Virus record (IMG/VR): IMGVR_UViG_3300023116_003900
Location: 1-42,843 of that record
Origin: a virus
Length of the DNA: 42,843 bases
Reading direction: 5' to 3' (one strand)
A program made the position numbers and the translations under genes. Shown here piece after piece: positions 32,646 to 40,897 of the stretch. The notes below the pieces were generated by a model. The model was not told the DNA's origin and did no database searches. It saw only the letters and a list, made by a program, of their open reading frames with translations. Position 1 is the first letter of the stretch, and each line of letters opens with the position of its first letter.

Positions 32646-33205
32646 ATTTTTTTGAGTACGAAGACTACGACGATTATGTCAAGCATCAAAAGAAGTGGTA
32701 TGCGTTGAAGCTGGGCAAGATCGTATATGTCAAGTCTGACACCATTAAACAGATCGTAGAGAATAAGCCTTTTGCATCTAGTGTTCTGTGTCACGGTACT
32801 CGATCAGGTGAAGAACAACGTCTGTTTCAAGCACTAGTGCCCTCAGCGAAAGTTGTAGGCTCTGAAATTGGTGATGGCTGTGAGCAATTTCCTATGACTG
32901 TTCAATGGGACTTCAATAACAAGAATCCTGATTGGGTAGGAAAGTTTGATATCGTATACACGAATGCATTTGATCATTGCATCACTCCTGTCAAGACACT
33001 TAAAGTTTGGAGAGACCAGCTTACTCCGAGCGGCAGACTCTTTGTTGAATATGCCGAGAATCGTTCTAACGTTTCAGAATCAGATCCTATGGGTGCGACA
33101 AACGAAGAGGTGCGTGGCTTTATCAAAGAGGCTGGAATGAAGGTAGTCTTAGAGTTGACGAAAGATATTAAACATCGAGGTAGAGTCTTTGTCTGTGAGA
33201 AGTAA
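32642..33205 (+). CDS. Putative class I methyltransferase
   Basis: 187 aa from ATG 32642 (ATGA). SVLCHGTRSGEEQRLF and VVGSEIGDG occupy motifs I and II of a Rossmann methyltransferase; FDIVYTNAFDHCITP and LTPSGRLFVEY motifs IV and V. The glycine motif is degenerate (CHGTRSGEE), so the call is moderate. Confidence 0.6.
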   Translation: MNFFEYEDYDDYVKHQKKWYALKLGKIVYVKSDTIKQIVENKPFASSVLCHGTRSGEEQRLFQALVPSAKVVGSEIGDGCEQFPMTVQWDFNNKNPDWVGKFDIVYTNAFDHCITPVKTLKVWRDQLTPSGRLFVEYAENRSNVSESDPMGATNEEVRGFIKEAGMKVVLELTKDIKHRGRVFVCEK

Positions 33206-33719
33206 AATATTTTGTATAGGTCTGTCTCGTACTGGCACTACCAGCTTCAGTGACTTCATGGCTCGCTGTGGCTATAACATCTTACATTATCCAAATGAGA
33301 CGCAACTGTTCGGTGGATTTGGTGATGGTGCGAGCGACATACCCGTTGTACTGCACTACAAGAAACTTGACAAGATGTTTCCTAAGTCAAAGTTTATCTA
33401 CACGATTCGGGACAACTGGGCTGATGCTGTAGAGCCTTACTTCTTGCGCAAGAAAGGGCGTGTGAATCAGGCATCGGCTCAGTTAGAGATTCGAAGACAG
33501 GTATATGGTAGTGTTGACTGGAATCGTGAACTGTATACAAATGCGTATACTAAACACGATGAAGACGTACGAGAGTACTTCAAAGATCGTCCTGATGATC
33601 TGTTGATTCTTGATATCATTGGCGGTGATCCTGTAAGCAAAGTTACAGACTTTCTTGGTATTGAAACTAAACTAACAGAGTTCCCAAAATCTAATTCGCG
33701 AGAGAAAACTTGGAAATGA
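33195..33719 (+). CDS. Sulfotransferase-family protein
   Basis: 174 aa from GTG 33195. KIFCIGLSRTGTTSFSDFM (3-21) is the PAPS 5'-phosphosulfate loop, and KFIYTIRDNWADAV the 3'-phosphate region. It may add sulfate to a glycan, using host PAPS. Shorter than most sulfotransferases, and no clear catalytic His is identified. GTG and an alternative TTG at 33189 are both possible. Confidence 0.75.
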   Translation: MRSKIFCIGLSRTGTTSFSDFMARCGYNILHYPNETQLFGGFGDGASDIPVVLHYKKLDKMFPKSKFIYTIRDNWADAVEPYFLRKKGRVNQASAQLEIRRQVYGSVDWNRELYTNAYTKHDEDVREYFKDRPDDLLILDIIGGDPVSKVTDFLGIETKLTEFPKSNSREKTWK

Positions 33720-34420
33720 ATGACGCATATGTGATCACATTACAAGACAATGAGATGTCGAATGAGTGTGCAGACAAGCTTATCGAATCTTCCCGATCGG
33801 TAAATAACGAGTTCGAAATCACCAAGTTCGATGCAATCGTTCCCGAGCGGGTAATTTCTTTAATGCAGTTGCACAATCTCAAGTGGAACTATCCTATGTC
33901 AGAGCCTGTGCTTGACATGCAGACAGGACTGTGGAAGCATCCCTATGTTACTGCTGTGACTGAAAAGCGCATTGCTTGTTTTCTGTCTCACTATCTTCTG
34001 TGGCAAAAGTGTGCGAAGGGTAAAGAAGGTATGTTCATCTTCGAACATGATGCAGAGTTTATCGAGCGAGTAGACGTGGCTCTGCTAAATCAAAGTTCTT
34101 TTGATATCATTGCATTGAACGATCCACGAGGTGCAACTCGTAAGTCTTCTGAATACTATCAGGCTGTCAAACTAAAACTGCCCGAGAAAGTTGTGCCTGT
34201 GCCCAAGATCGATCAAGATCAGATTCCTCAAGGTCTGCCTGGCAACTCTGCATACTTTATTAAGCCAGAAGGTGCTGTCAAACTGCTCCGTCTAGTCAAT
34301 GAGTACGGCGCTTGGCCTAATGATGCAATTATGTGCCGCCAGCTAATGCCTAAGAAACTAGGCATTGTTACAATGTTCAATACAAAAGTGCAAGGCGTTG
34401 AATCGACTACAACGTTATGA
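33716..34420 (+). CDS. GT25-like glycosyltransferase, copy 2
   Basis: 234 aa from ATG 33716 (ATGA). EKRIACFLSHYLLWQKC and FIFEHDAEFIE are the GT25 blocks; GNSAYFIKPEGAVKLL is the third. Paralogue of the proteins at 23121 and 35205. Acts on a nucleotide sugar; acceptor unknown. Confidence 0.72.
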   Translation: MNDAYVITLQDNEMSNECADKLIESSRSVNNEFEITKFDAIVPERVISLMQLHNLKWNYPMSEPVLDMQTGLWKHPYVTAVTEKRIACFLSHYLLWQKCAKGKEGMFIFEHDAEFIERVDVALLNQSSFDIIALNDPRGATRKSSEYYQAVKLKLPEKVVPVPKIDQDQIPQGLPGNSAYFIKPEGAVKLLRLVNEYGAWPNDAIMCRQLMPKKLGIVTMFNTKVQGVESTTTL

Positions 34421-35208
34421 AAATAGGCGTCTTCGTTGCAGGTCAAATTCGAAATGATTTCGATGACGCGAGATACTGTCTCGATCTTTTAGAGAATGGA
34501 TTTCCCACCGCGGAGTTCAAGTATCTGGTATGGGACTATGAAGTTGAGCAACATCGAAGACTGCTGAACACGATCTCACTGGGTGATTTAGAAAAGATAT
34601 CTAACTTTGACATTCACTACAGTCCATATCTGGACAATCCTACCGCCAGCGAACATTATCAGTACAAGAAAAAACTGAAGAATCCAAACGAACGGCATCT
34701 GCATCAAACAAAGCAGATGCTACTGCACGATCATCTGATGCAGTTACACGGATCAAAGTACGATGTAGTTGTTCGTGTTCGATGGGACACCTGGGTTTCT
34801 CCTCTAATAGACTTTACATCGTATGCAAAAGAATGCTATAATAACTCCTGTGTAATTTCTATAAACACTCGATCTGATTATTGGAATGATCTTCTGCACA
34901 TAGGCGAAGATCACGGCACTCATGCGCCGCATATCAAACATAGAAGACCTGATGGCACGATTGACGCGCCGATATGCTTTGATATGTTTCAAGATCAAGG
35001 TCTGATACTGCATCGAAGCGACGATTGGAACAGCGAGTTTGTGCAGACACTACATAAAGAAAAGAAACTACTAGCCGCAGAGTTTGGCTGGTGGCAGATA
35101 TGCGTTGAAGGCACAAGTCATCATCGATGGAAACACTATGATGGTGGTGCAGGGCTTTCAAGGTCTGTTCGACAGGCTGATCGAGAAAAAGTGAGAATGA
35201 TATTTTGA
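34417..35208 (+). CDS. Glycosyltransferase-like protein, VRxRxDTW family, copy 2
   Basis: 263 aa. MKIGVFVAGQIRNDFDDA opens with a nucleotide-binding-like strand. HQTKQMLLHDHL, DVVVRVRWDTWVS and LLAAEFGWWQI match the protein at 29451 segment for segment. ATGA overlap upstream, TTGA overlap downstream. Confidence 0.52.
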   Translation: MKIGVFVAGQIRNDFDDARYCLDLLENGFPTAEFKYLVWDYEVEQHRRLLNTISLGDLEKISNFDIHYSPYLDNPTASEHYQYKKKLKNPNERHLHQTKQMLLHDHLMQLHGSKYDVVVRVRWDTWVSPLIDFTSYAKECYNNSCVISINTRSDYWNDLLHIGEDHGTHAPHIKHRRPDGTIDAPICFDMFQDQGLILHRSDDWNSEFVQTLHKEKKLLAAEFGWWQICVEGTSHHRWKHYDGGAGLSRSVRQADREKVRMIF

Positions 35209-35849
35209 AATCATATGTAATTACAATCATGTCTGAGCCAAGGTCTGTTGAGAGTGCGCAACGTTGCATTGACTCAATGCCTGACTACAACATTGAGATG
35301 TTTCCTGCAATCACACCAAAAGATAATCCGTTTAAGATTGCAGAGAAAAAAGGCATACCGATTGATCTATTCAAAGAGGGATACTCACGCATCGAAAATT
35401 GCGTATCAGCCTTTCTTTCTCACCACTCGCTATGGGAGAAGTGCTACGAAGAAAAGACTGAGTACCAAATCTTTGAGCATGATGCAGTATGTACTAATAA
35501 CATTCCAAAGTTTATACCGTATCAAGGATGTATCTCGCTAGGTGCTCCTAGCTATGGACGATTCCAAACGCCGATGAAAATTGGTGTTGGACCACTAACG
35601 AGTAAAAGATACTTTCCCGGTGCTCATGCTTATCGTCTTAAACCTGTTGGTGCTAAGACTTTATTACAACGAGCAAAGACAGATGCTAGACCTACTGACA
35701 TTTATTTGAATGCAGATTACTTCCCTTGGCTTGAGGAGTACTATCCTTGGCCAGTGGTTGTAAAAGAGTCTTTCACTACAATTCAACGACTAGAGGGCTG
35801 TGTTGCAAAGCACGGCTATAATGGTGGCTATGAAATCCTTACCGTCTAA
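35205..35849 (+). CDS. GT25-like glycosyltransferase, copy 3
   Basis: 214 aa with a TTG start overlapping the upstream TGA; the Met-Lys-Ser-Tyr start leads straight into the conserved VITIMSEPRS strand, so no later start fits. NCVSAFLSHHSLWEKC and YQIFEHDAVC are the GT25 motifs. Paralogue of the copies at 23121 and 33716. Confidence 0.7.
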   Translation: MKSYVITIMSEPRSVESAQRCIDSMPDYNIEMFPAITPKDNPFKIAEKKGIPIDLFKEGYSRIENCVSAFLSHHSLWEKCYEEKTEYQIFEHDAVCTNNIPKFIPYQGCISLGAPSYGRFQTPMKIGVGPLTSKRYFPGAHAYRLKPVGAKTLLQRAKTDARPTDIYLNADYFPWLEEYYPWPVVVKESFTTIQRLEGCVAKHGYNGGYEILTV

Positions 35850-36498
35850 TGAGCGATGTTTTATCACGGGATGTGATGAAAAAACTGAATGGCAACTTAA
35901 GTGGTTTTTAGAGAACTATCTTAAGCATAACAAGACGCCGATTGTATTTGCTGACTTTGGTGTTAGCGAAGAGATGCGAACTTGGATTTGGCAAGTGAGT
36001 GCCTTTGCTGATATCATTGAGATTCCGAAGCAACGTGTTGGCGGTTGGTTTTACAAGCCCATTGCAATGTTAGCCTCTCCTTGCACAGAGACATGCTGGA
36101 TTGATACTGACATTGAAGTGCTTGGTGATATGTCTGGTATCTTTAAGTATGTTGAAGACAACAAGATCGGCATGGTCGAAGACAAGCCTTGGAGTAAACG
36201 TCGAGGCGAAAAATGGCACAACTCTGGTGTCATAGCCATTCGTGGTAAGCCAGCGATGTTGCACAAATGGGCTAATGAGTGTCGTGGTAAACCAAACGTT
36301 GGAGATCAAGAGGTTCTACACAGTATCGTGAATCTAAATCCTCTGATGCGACTGACACACATCTCGGACATACCGAATATATACAATTGGCTTCGCATTC
36401 AAATTATCGACGGCGAAGATTCTCCTAACAAGCTGGCTATGCATTGGACTGGTCAGAAAGGCAATGACGTGATACGGAAGAAGATGTATAATGGGTAA
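35830..36498 (+). CDS. GT-A glycosyltransferase-like protein
   Basis: 222 aa from ATG 35830, within the end of the upstream gene; 35821 is another possible start. CWIDTDIEVLGDMSGIF has the DxD motif, WHNSGVIAIRG the NSG block and VGDQEVLH the later one, as in GT8-like enzymes. Continuous with the operon. Confidence 0.65.
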   Translation: MKSLPSNERCFITGCDEKTEWQLKWFLENYLKHNKTPIVFADFGVSEEMRTWIWQVSAFADIIEIPKQRVGGWFYKPIAMLASPCTETCWIDTDIEVLGDMSGIFKYVEDNKIGMVEDKPWSKRRGEKWHNSGVIAIRGKPAMLHKWANECRGKPNVGDQEVLHSIVNLNPLMRLTHISDIPNIYNWLRIQIIDGEDSPNKLAMHWTGQKGNDVIRKKMYNG

Positions 36499-37240
36499 AG
36501 TAATTCATGTATTAGGTAACGGCGACAAGGCTCACTACTACAATCGCGAGAAGCGCGAGGGTATGAAACTGCTGTGCAATATGCCGCCGTTTGAAATGGA
36601 TCCTAAAGAAGTCTACGCAACATGCATGGTTGACTTTAAGATGATGATGGCGCTGACTGAAGGGTCTATCAAGCTTGATCAGTACGAATGGGTGCTCGGT
36701 ACTCGTCCTCGTATTTGGATGTATGAGCGTAGCACGTTCTATCTAAAGTATGCGAGCCGAGTGAGAGAATTCTATACACACGTGCCTAAGTACGCTGGAA
36801 ATGCGACTAACTTTAACTGTGGTCACATGGCAGTTCACTATGCGGCGAATAAGCACAAAGCCGATGAGATCCACATGTACGGATTCGATACCATCTTCGA
36901 TTTCAACATGCGGAGTGTGACAGACTTGGTGCTGTCGAGTGATCGTGGCGATACTAACAACTATCGTTTGTTGAACAACTGGCGTCCGATCTGGAGAGAT
37001 ATCTTCCGTGAGTTCAAGAACACCAAGTTCGTTCTTCATCACAACCACGACAGCCTGAAGATTCCAAAGCTTGACAACGTTGAAGTGAAAGTGTATAATG
37101 ATAAGATGTCTGCAACTCAGAAACGTAGAGATGAAAGTGATATCAGCGATGGACGTGGCATGGAAGTGCCTATTAACACTGCACCGCTCAATCGTAAAGC
37201 GAGACGTGCACAAGAAGCAATTCAACGCAAGGCAAAATAA
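36491..37240 (+). CDS. Conserved phage protein, possibly sialyltransferase-fold
   Basis: 249 aa. VIHVLGNGDKAHYY at the start and FNCGHMAVHYAANKHKADE with IHMYGFDTIFD resemble GT42-type sialyltransferase and related folds. The basic tail (PLNRKARRAQEAIQRKAK) is likely disordered. I recall similar unnamed proteins in marine phages. Last gene of the sugar run; assignment is weak. Confidence 0.45.
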   Translation: MGKVIHVLGNGDKAHYYNREKREGMKLLCNMPPFEMDPKEVYATCMVDFKMMMALTEGSIKLDQYEWVLGTRPRIWMYERSTFYLKYASRVREFYTHVPKYAGNATNFNCGHMAVHYAANKHKADEIHMYGFDTIFDFNMRSVTDLVLSSDRGDTNNYRLLNNWRPIWRDIFREFKNTKFVLHHNHDSLKIPKLDNVEVKVYNDKMSATQKRRDESDISDGRGMEVPINTAPLNRKARRAQEAIQRKAK

Positions 37241-37923
37241 TGTTTGAACATGTTGGTGTAGACCTAGGTTATGATGATCTAGAGTCTAACACAAGTGAAT
37301 CTGGCAGATTATACGAAACACCAGACGGCGTAAAGTATCCGTCTATTACTACTGTTCTTTCGATTCTGTCGCAAGACGCTATTCAAGCGTGGCGTAGACG
37401 TGTCGGTGAAGAAGAGGCTAATCGTATATCTTCACGTGCCTCTAAACGCGGCACGGCTGTTCATGCTATCGTCGAAGACTATCTCAACAACGTCGAAGAC
37501 TACAAAGAGAAATATCCTCTTAACATCATCGACAATTTTCTACCTCTGAAAAAAATCCTAGATACACGTATTGGTAAGATATACGCACAAGAAGTTCCGA
37601 TGTTCTCTCATCACTTGAGAGTTGCTGGTCGAGTTGACTGTGTTGCTGAGTTTGACGGTGTGTTGTCAATCATTGATTTTAAAACATCACGCAAACTTAA
37701 GCAGAAAAAATATATCGAAAACTACTTTATGCAGGAGTCTGCATATGCTATAATGTTCGAAGAAAGAACTGGCATGCCTATCACGCAACTGGTGACATTG
37801 ATCGCAGTTGATGATGAACAGCCACAGGTCTTTATCGAACATCGTGATAACTGGACAAAACCCTTGATAGAAACTATTGAGAAGTATGAAGCGAGGCAAC
37901 GTAGAAAAAATGGCAAACGTTGA
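37240..37923 (+). CDS. PD-(D/E)xK exonuclease (RecB/Cas4-like)
   Basis: 227 aa. H75 in GTAVHAIVED, D133 in GRVDCVAEF and D146-F-K148 in IIDFKTSRK form the RecB-family metal site, with the QESAYAIMFEERTG helix after it. Probably processes DNA ends in replication or recombination. Its ATG shares a base with the upstream TAA. Confidence 0.85.
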   Translation: MFEHVGVDLGYDDLESNTSESGRLYETPDGVKYPSITTVLSILSQDAIQAWRRRVGEEEANRISSRASKRGTAVHAIVEDYLNNVEDYKEKYPLNIIDNFLPLKKILDTRIGKIYAQEVPMFSHHLRVAGRVDCVAEFDGVLSIIDFKTSRKLKQKKYIENYFMQESAYAIMFEERTGMPITQLVTLIAVDDEQPQVFIEHRDNWTKPLIETIEKYEARQRRKNGKR

Positions 37924-38248
37924 AGAAAAAACTGTATACGATAACTTTATCGGTCAGAAAGCAAAAGACAATCGACCTGCTACTCTAGCAGAATTCCTTG
38001 ATGAAGATGAAGATGCTATCTTCGAAGAGCCGTGGCAAGAACACTGGCAGGGCATGCCTGAGTTTGAGCAAGACGAAAACAAACCCTACAAGACGATCAA
38101 CGTACACTTTCGTACCAAAGAAGACTACGAAGAGTTTGCGAAGATTATCGAACAGCCTTTGACTACAAAAACAAAGTCGATCTGGCATCCACGTCTAGAA
38201 ATTACCAAAAACGCACTCATGCGTTGGATTGAGGAGAACGATGACTAA
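37910..38248 (+). CDS. Small protein associated with DNA-modification genes
   Basis: 112 aa from ATG 37910. MPEFEQDENKPYKTINVHF, EDYEEFAKIIEQPLTTKTKS and IWHP are the conserved blocks. I recall this short family beside TET-associated glycosyltransferases and DNA methyltransferases in phages. Function is not known to me. It overlaps the nuclease by 14 nt and the glycosyltransferase by 8 nt. Confidence 0.6.
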   Translation: MANVEEKTVYDNFIGQKAKDNRPATLAEFLDEDEDAIFEEPWQEHWQGMPEFEQDENKPYKTINVHFRTKEDYEEFAKIIEQPLTTKTKSIWHPRLEITKNALMRWIEENDD

Positions 38249-39176
38249 TCCAAGATATCCAGTTTATATCATTTCGAAAGGGCGTCACGAGTCGATGTTT
38301 ACATCGCGCTCGTTGGCGCGTATGAAAGTACCGCACTACATTGCAATTGAGCCACAAGATGAAGCAAATTACGAACAAGCACTGGACAATTTTGGGATAC
38401 GGGAGTTTGTTACTCTACTGGTTGCACCTTTCTCTAATCACGGTGACGGTCCTGGGCGGGCTAGAAACTGGTGTTGGGATCACTCAATAGAACTTGGTGC
38501 AAAGCGACACTGGGTTCTTGATGACAACATTCAAGACTTCTATCGTCTGCACCGAAATCTTCGTGTTCGTGTTGAGTCTGGTGTTTGCTTCCGTGTCATG
38601 GAAGACTTTGTTGATCGATACACTAACGTAAAGATCGCTGGTCCTCAGTATCGATTCTTCTGCGCACCTAATCAGAAGTATCCGCCTTATGTGGCGAACA
38701 CACGTATCTACTCGTGTCTGTTAATCGAGAATGATTGCAAGCATCGCTGGCGTGGTCGTTACAACGAAGACACTGATATCTGTCTGCGTGTTCTCAAAGA
38801 CGGCGACTGCACCGTACAGTTCAATGCGTTTCTACAAGGCAAAGCCGCAACGCAGACTGTCAAGGGTGGTAACTCTACTGAGTTTTATCACAAAGAAGTT
38901 GGCTACGATCCTAAGACTGGCGAAGCACTCAAAGCAGACGATCTACTTGAAGTAAAAGATAGATACAATGTGGTCGGTACGGTCGCTAAGTCTCAGATGC
39001 TTGTTGACATGCATCCTGACGTGGCAAAGATGGTGTGGCGATATGGTCGATGGCACCATCACGTGAACTATGATCCGTTTAAGAAAAACAAGTTAGTGTT
39101 TAAAGAAGGCATCGAAGTGCCGAAGGGTGTAAACAACTACGGCATGAAGCTAGTAACAAACTGGGGTGTTGAGTGA
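38241..39176 (+). CDS. TET-associated-type glycosyltransferase
   Basis: 311 aa from ATG 38241. RYPVYIISKGRHESMFTSRS (5-24), IAIEPQDEANY, RHWVLDDNIQDFYRLHRNLR (metal-binding DDN at 94-96), NTRIYSCLLI and RGRYNEDTDICLRVLKDG (acidic motif 175-179) match the family found with TET/JBP oxygenases in phage base-modification operons. Those enzymes are thought to put a sugar on 5-hydroxymethylcytosine-type bases. No TET or hydroxymethylase lies in this window, so the base would be made elsewhere in the genome or host. Family call strong; DNA substrate inferred. Confidence 0.83.
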   Translation: MTNPRYPVYIISKGRHESMFTSRSLARMKVPHYIAIEPQDEANYEQALDNFGIREFVTLLVAPFSNHGDGPGRARNWCWDHSIELGAKRHWVLDDNIQDFYRLHRNLRVRVESGVCFRVMEDFVDRYTNVKIAGPQYRFFCAPNQKYPPYVANTRIYSCLLIENDCKHRWRGRYNEDTDICLRVLKDGDCTVQFNAFLQGKAATQTVKGGNSTEFYHKEVGYDPKTGEALKADDLLEVKDRYNVVGTVAKSQMLVDMHPDVAKMVWRYGRWHHHVNYDPFKKNKLVFKEGIEVPKGVNNYGMKLVTNWGVE

Positions 39177-39718
39177 ATGTAAAAGAAGCAACTAAAGAGT
39201 TGCATGATAAGGTAGAAGAAACGGTCTTTGCACAAAGACTACTCAGCGGCGACTATGACGAAGATGATTATGTGCGCTATCTAAATGCGCAGTATGTCAT
39301 CTTTGATGCCATGGAAAATCATTTCGAATATCGTATTCCTAATGACGCACTGCATCGTTGCGAAGCTATCGAAAAGGACTTGATGTCTCTTGGTAAAAGA
39401 CCTTCTCGTTTGATTACTCCTTACTCTGCTTGTCGTTATGCTGATTACATTCTAGGCGTAAATGAGTGGAGCGAAGAGCAACGCAATTCGCACGTCTATC
39501 TTAACTATCTTGGCATGATGTTTGGTGGTAGCATTGTTTCGAAAGGAGTGCCTACGCCAGGACACATGTATAAGTTTGAGTCACGTCAAGAATGTATTAA
39601 AAACATACGTGAACTAGACCTCGATGTAAATCAAGTAAAAGAAGGTTTTCGATATCAGATCGAACTAATGGAAGAGCTAGAGAGAATCAAGCATGTCTCT
39701 AAAGAACAGACTGATTGA
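39173..39718 (+). CDS. Heme oxygenase
   Basis: 181 aa, GTG start overlapping the upstream TGA. ELHDKVEE with H11 is the proximal heme ligand region; YVRYLNAQYVIFDAMENHFE and YLGMMFGGSIVSKG (G118-G119, distal helix) are family blocks. It opens heme to biliverdin, releasing iron and CO. The bilin reductase gene follows with a 26-nt overlap, so biliverdin should be its substrate. Shorter than many bacterial enzymes (about 200-240 aa). Confidence 0.82.
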   Translation: MNVKEATKELHDKVEETVFAQRLLSGDYDEDDYVRYLNAQYVIFDAMENHFEYRIPNDALHRCEAIEKDLMSLGKRPSRLITPYSACRYADYILGVNEWSEEQRNSHVYLNYLGMMFGGSIVSKGVPTPGHMYKFESRQECIKNIRELDLDVNQVKEGFRYQIELMEELERIKHVSKEQTD

Positions 39719-40337
39719 AGTTACTAATCAGATGCAGGAAATCATCCTGCGTCAGCCTGGTGTCAAGCCGATGGACACTGAAGACTTTGGTTGGGAAAAC
39801 TATCGATGGTCAGGTGATAAGTTTCGTCTAGCGCACATCGAACGATTCTTTGAAGCAGGCTTGCTTGTAGCCCATGTCACATGTTTTCCACATGAAGGAG
39901 ATGCCGCACCCATCTTTGGCTTTGATGTAGTTGGTAGCGAGAAGACTGGTAAGATTGGTGGTGCATTTCTAGACTACTCACCCGTTCTGTATGATACCAA
40001 ATGGCACGATACTGAATGGAACTCTGATCGTATTCTGCCCGAGTGGGCTACGGTGTTCTCTGATGACTTCATTGCTCTCCGTCCACACGAAGATGAATAC
40101 GAGCCGTTCTTTGAGCTATCGCTGACTAAGTTCGAAGAGTACTTTAATGCACTTGATACCTCAGTACACGTCGATACGCCTGCCGCCAAAGCACTGGTCA
40201 TCGAGCGACAGAACGAGTACTGCGAGAAACAAGCGTCCAATCCCCGGACCTACGCCGCTCTGAAGCACAAGATTGGTGCTGAGAGAGCGAGGTATTTCAT
40301 GACTGAGATACTTTTCCCCAAAATCGTAAGTATTTGA
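39693..40337 (+). CDS. pcyX: Ferredoxin-dependent bilin reductase, PcyX-like
   Basis: 214 aa. RLAHIERFFEAGLLVAHVT, PIFGFDVVGSEKTGKIGGAF, LDYSPVLYDTKW with D94 (catalytic Asp of the family), LPEWATVFSDDFIALRP, and a C-terminal QNEYCEKQ helix mark the FDBR family. I favour the PcyX branch, described from ocean viral sequences outside cyanophages, over PebS of cyanophages, because of its general motif pattern. It should reduce biliverdin, probably to phycoerythrobilin, with host ferredoxin. Exact product needs testing. Last gene of the long operon. Confidence 0.8.
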   Translation: MSLKNRLIEVTNQMQEIILRQPGVKPMDTEDFGWENYRWSGDKFRLAHIERFFEAGLLVAHVTCFPHEGDAAPIFGFDVVGSEKTGKIGGAFLDYSPVLYDTKWHDTEWNSDRILPEWATVFSDDFIALRPHEDEYEPFFELSLTKFEEYFNALDTSVHVDTPAAKALVIERQNEYCEKQASNPRTYAALKHKIGAERARYFMTEILFPKIVSI

Positions 40338-40350
40338 TTTCCTTACTTAT

Positions 40351-40422
40351 TCTAAAAAGTTCTAAACATATAGCAAAATAGTCTAAAAAAGCTGTTGACT
40401 TTTCTCCAGATCCTGCGATAAT
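40351..40422 (+). promoter_or_regulatory. Sigma70-type promoter with phased upstream repeats
   Basis: TTGACT (40395-40400), 16-nt spacer, GATAAT (40417-40422). TCTAAA repeats begin at 40351, 40361 and 40382, spaced about one and two helical turns, like an UP element. The core and leader recur at 41271-41336. Confidence 0.72.
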
Positions 40423-40454
40423 TACCATGTAATTGAGAGATAGGAGAAATTGTT

Positions 40455-40712
40455 ATGGCTAGAATTATTTACCAAACTGAGTTTGATCGCGAAGGTCTTG
40501 AGAACGAGATTGACTTCAAACAGGCTCTTCGAATCATCAAAGGTTTCATGGGTACTGAAGATACTCTTGCCGCTCTTAAAGGTTTTGAGGAGCGTTACGA
40601 GAAAGCTGAAATCGATACTTACGAAGCTTATGATTGGCGATATGAGATATTCTCTTATAATCTTCTGGTCGAAGGTTTCTCTAAGTTGTTTGCGCCTAAG
40701 GAGGTCGCTTAA
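40455..40712 (+). CDS. Small early-type protein
   Basis: 85 aa. TAGGAG lies 8 nt before the ATG. Helical and charged (FKQALRIIKGFMGTEDTLAA); no domain recognised. First gene behind a strong promoter, so probably early host take-over. Confidence 0.6.
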   Translation: MARIIYQTEFDREGLENEIDFKQALRIIKGFMGTEDTLAALKGFEERYEKAEIDTYEAYDWRYEIFSYNLLVEGFSKLFAPKEVA

Positions 40713-40897
40713 TGTTTAAAATGCCTACTTATGTTTGGAATCCGTACTCAGTCGAGTTCACCAAGTACGGTAAGCGAGTTACTGAGACTCTGCGTTACCT
40801 TGATGTTGTCGGCGAACCTCGCCGTCGAATTGGTGACTCTGTGACAGTTCGTGTCAACAAAGAAAAGCGTATTGGTATTATTATGGGAGTAGAGTAA
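40712..40897 (+). CDS. Small basic protein
   Basis: 61 aa, ATG sharing the A of the upstream TAA. Beta-rich with KYGKRVTETLRYLDVV and GDSVTVRVNKEKRIG, perhaps a small SH3-like barrel. Unknown role. Confidence 0.55.
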   Translation: MFKMPTYVWNPYSVEFTKYGKRVTETLRYLDVVGEPRRRIGDSVTVRVNKEKRIGIIMGVE

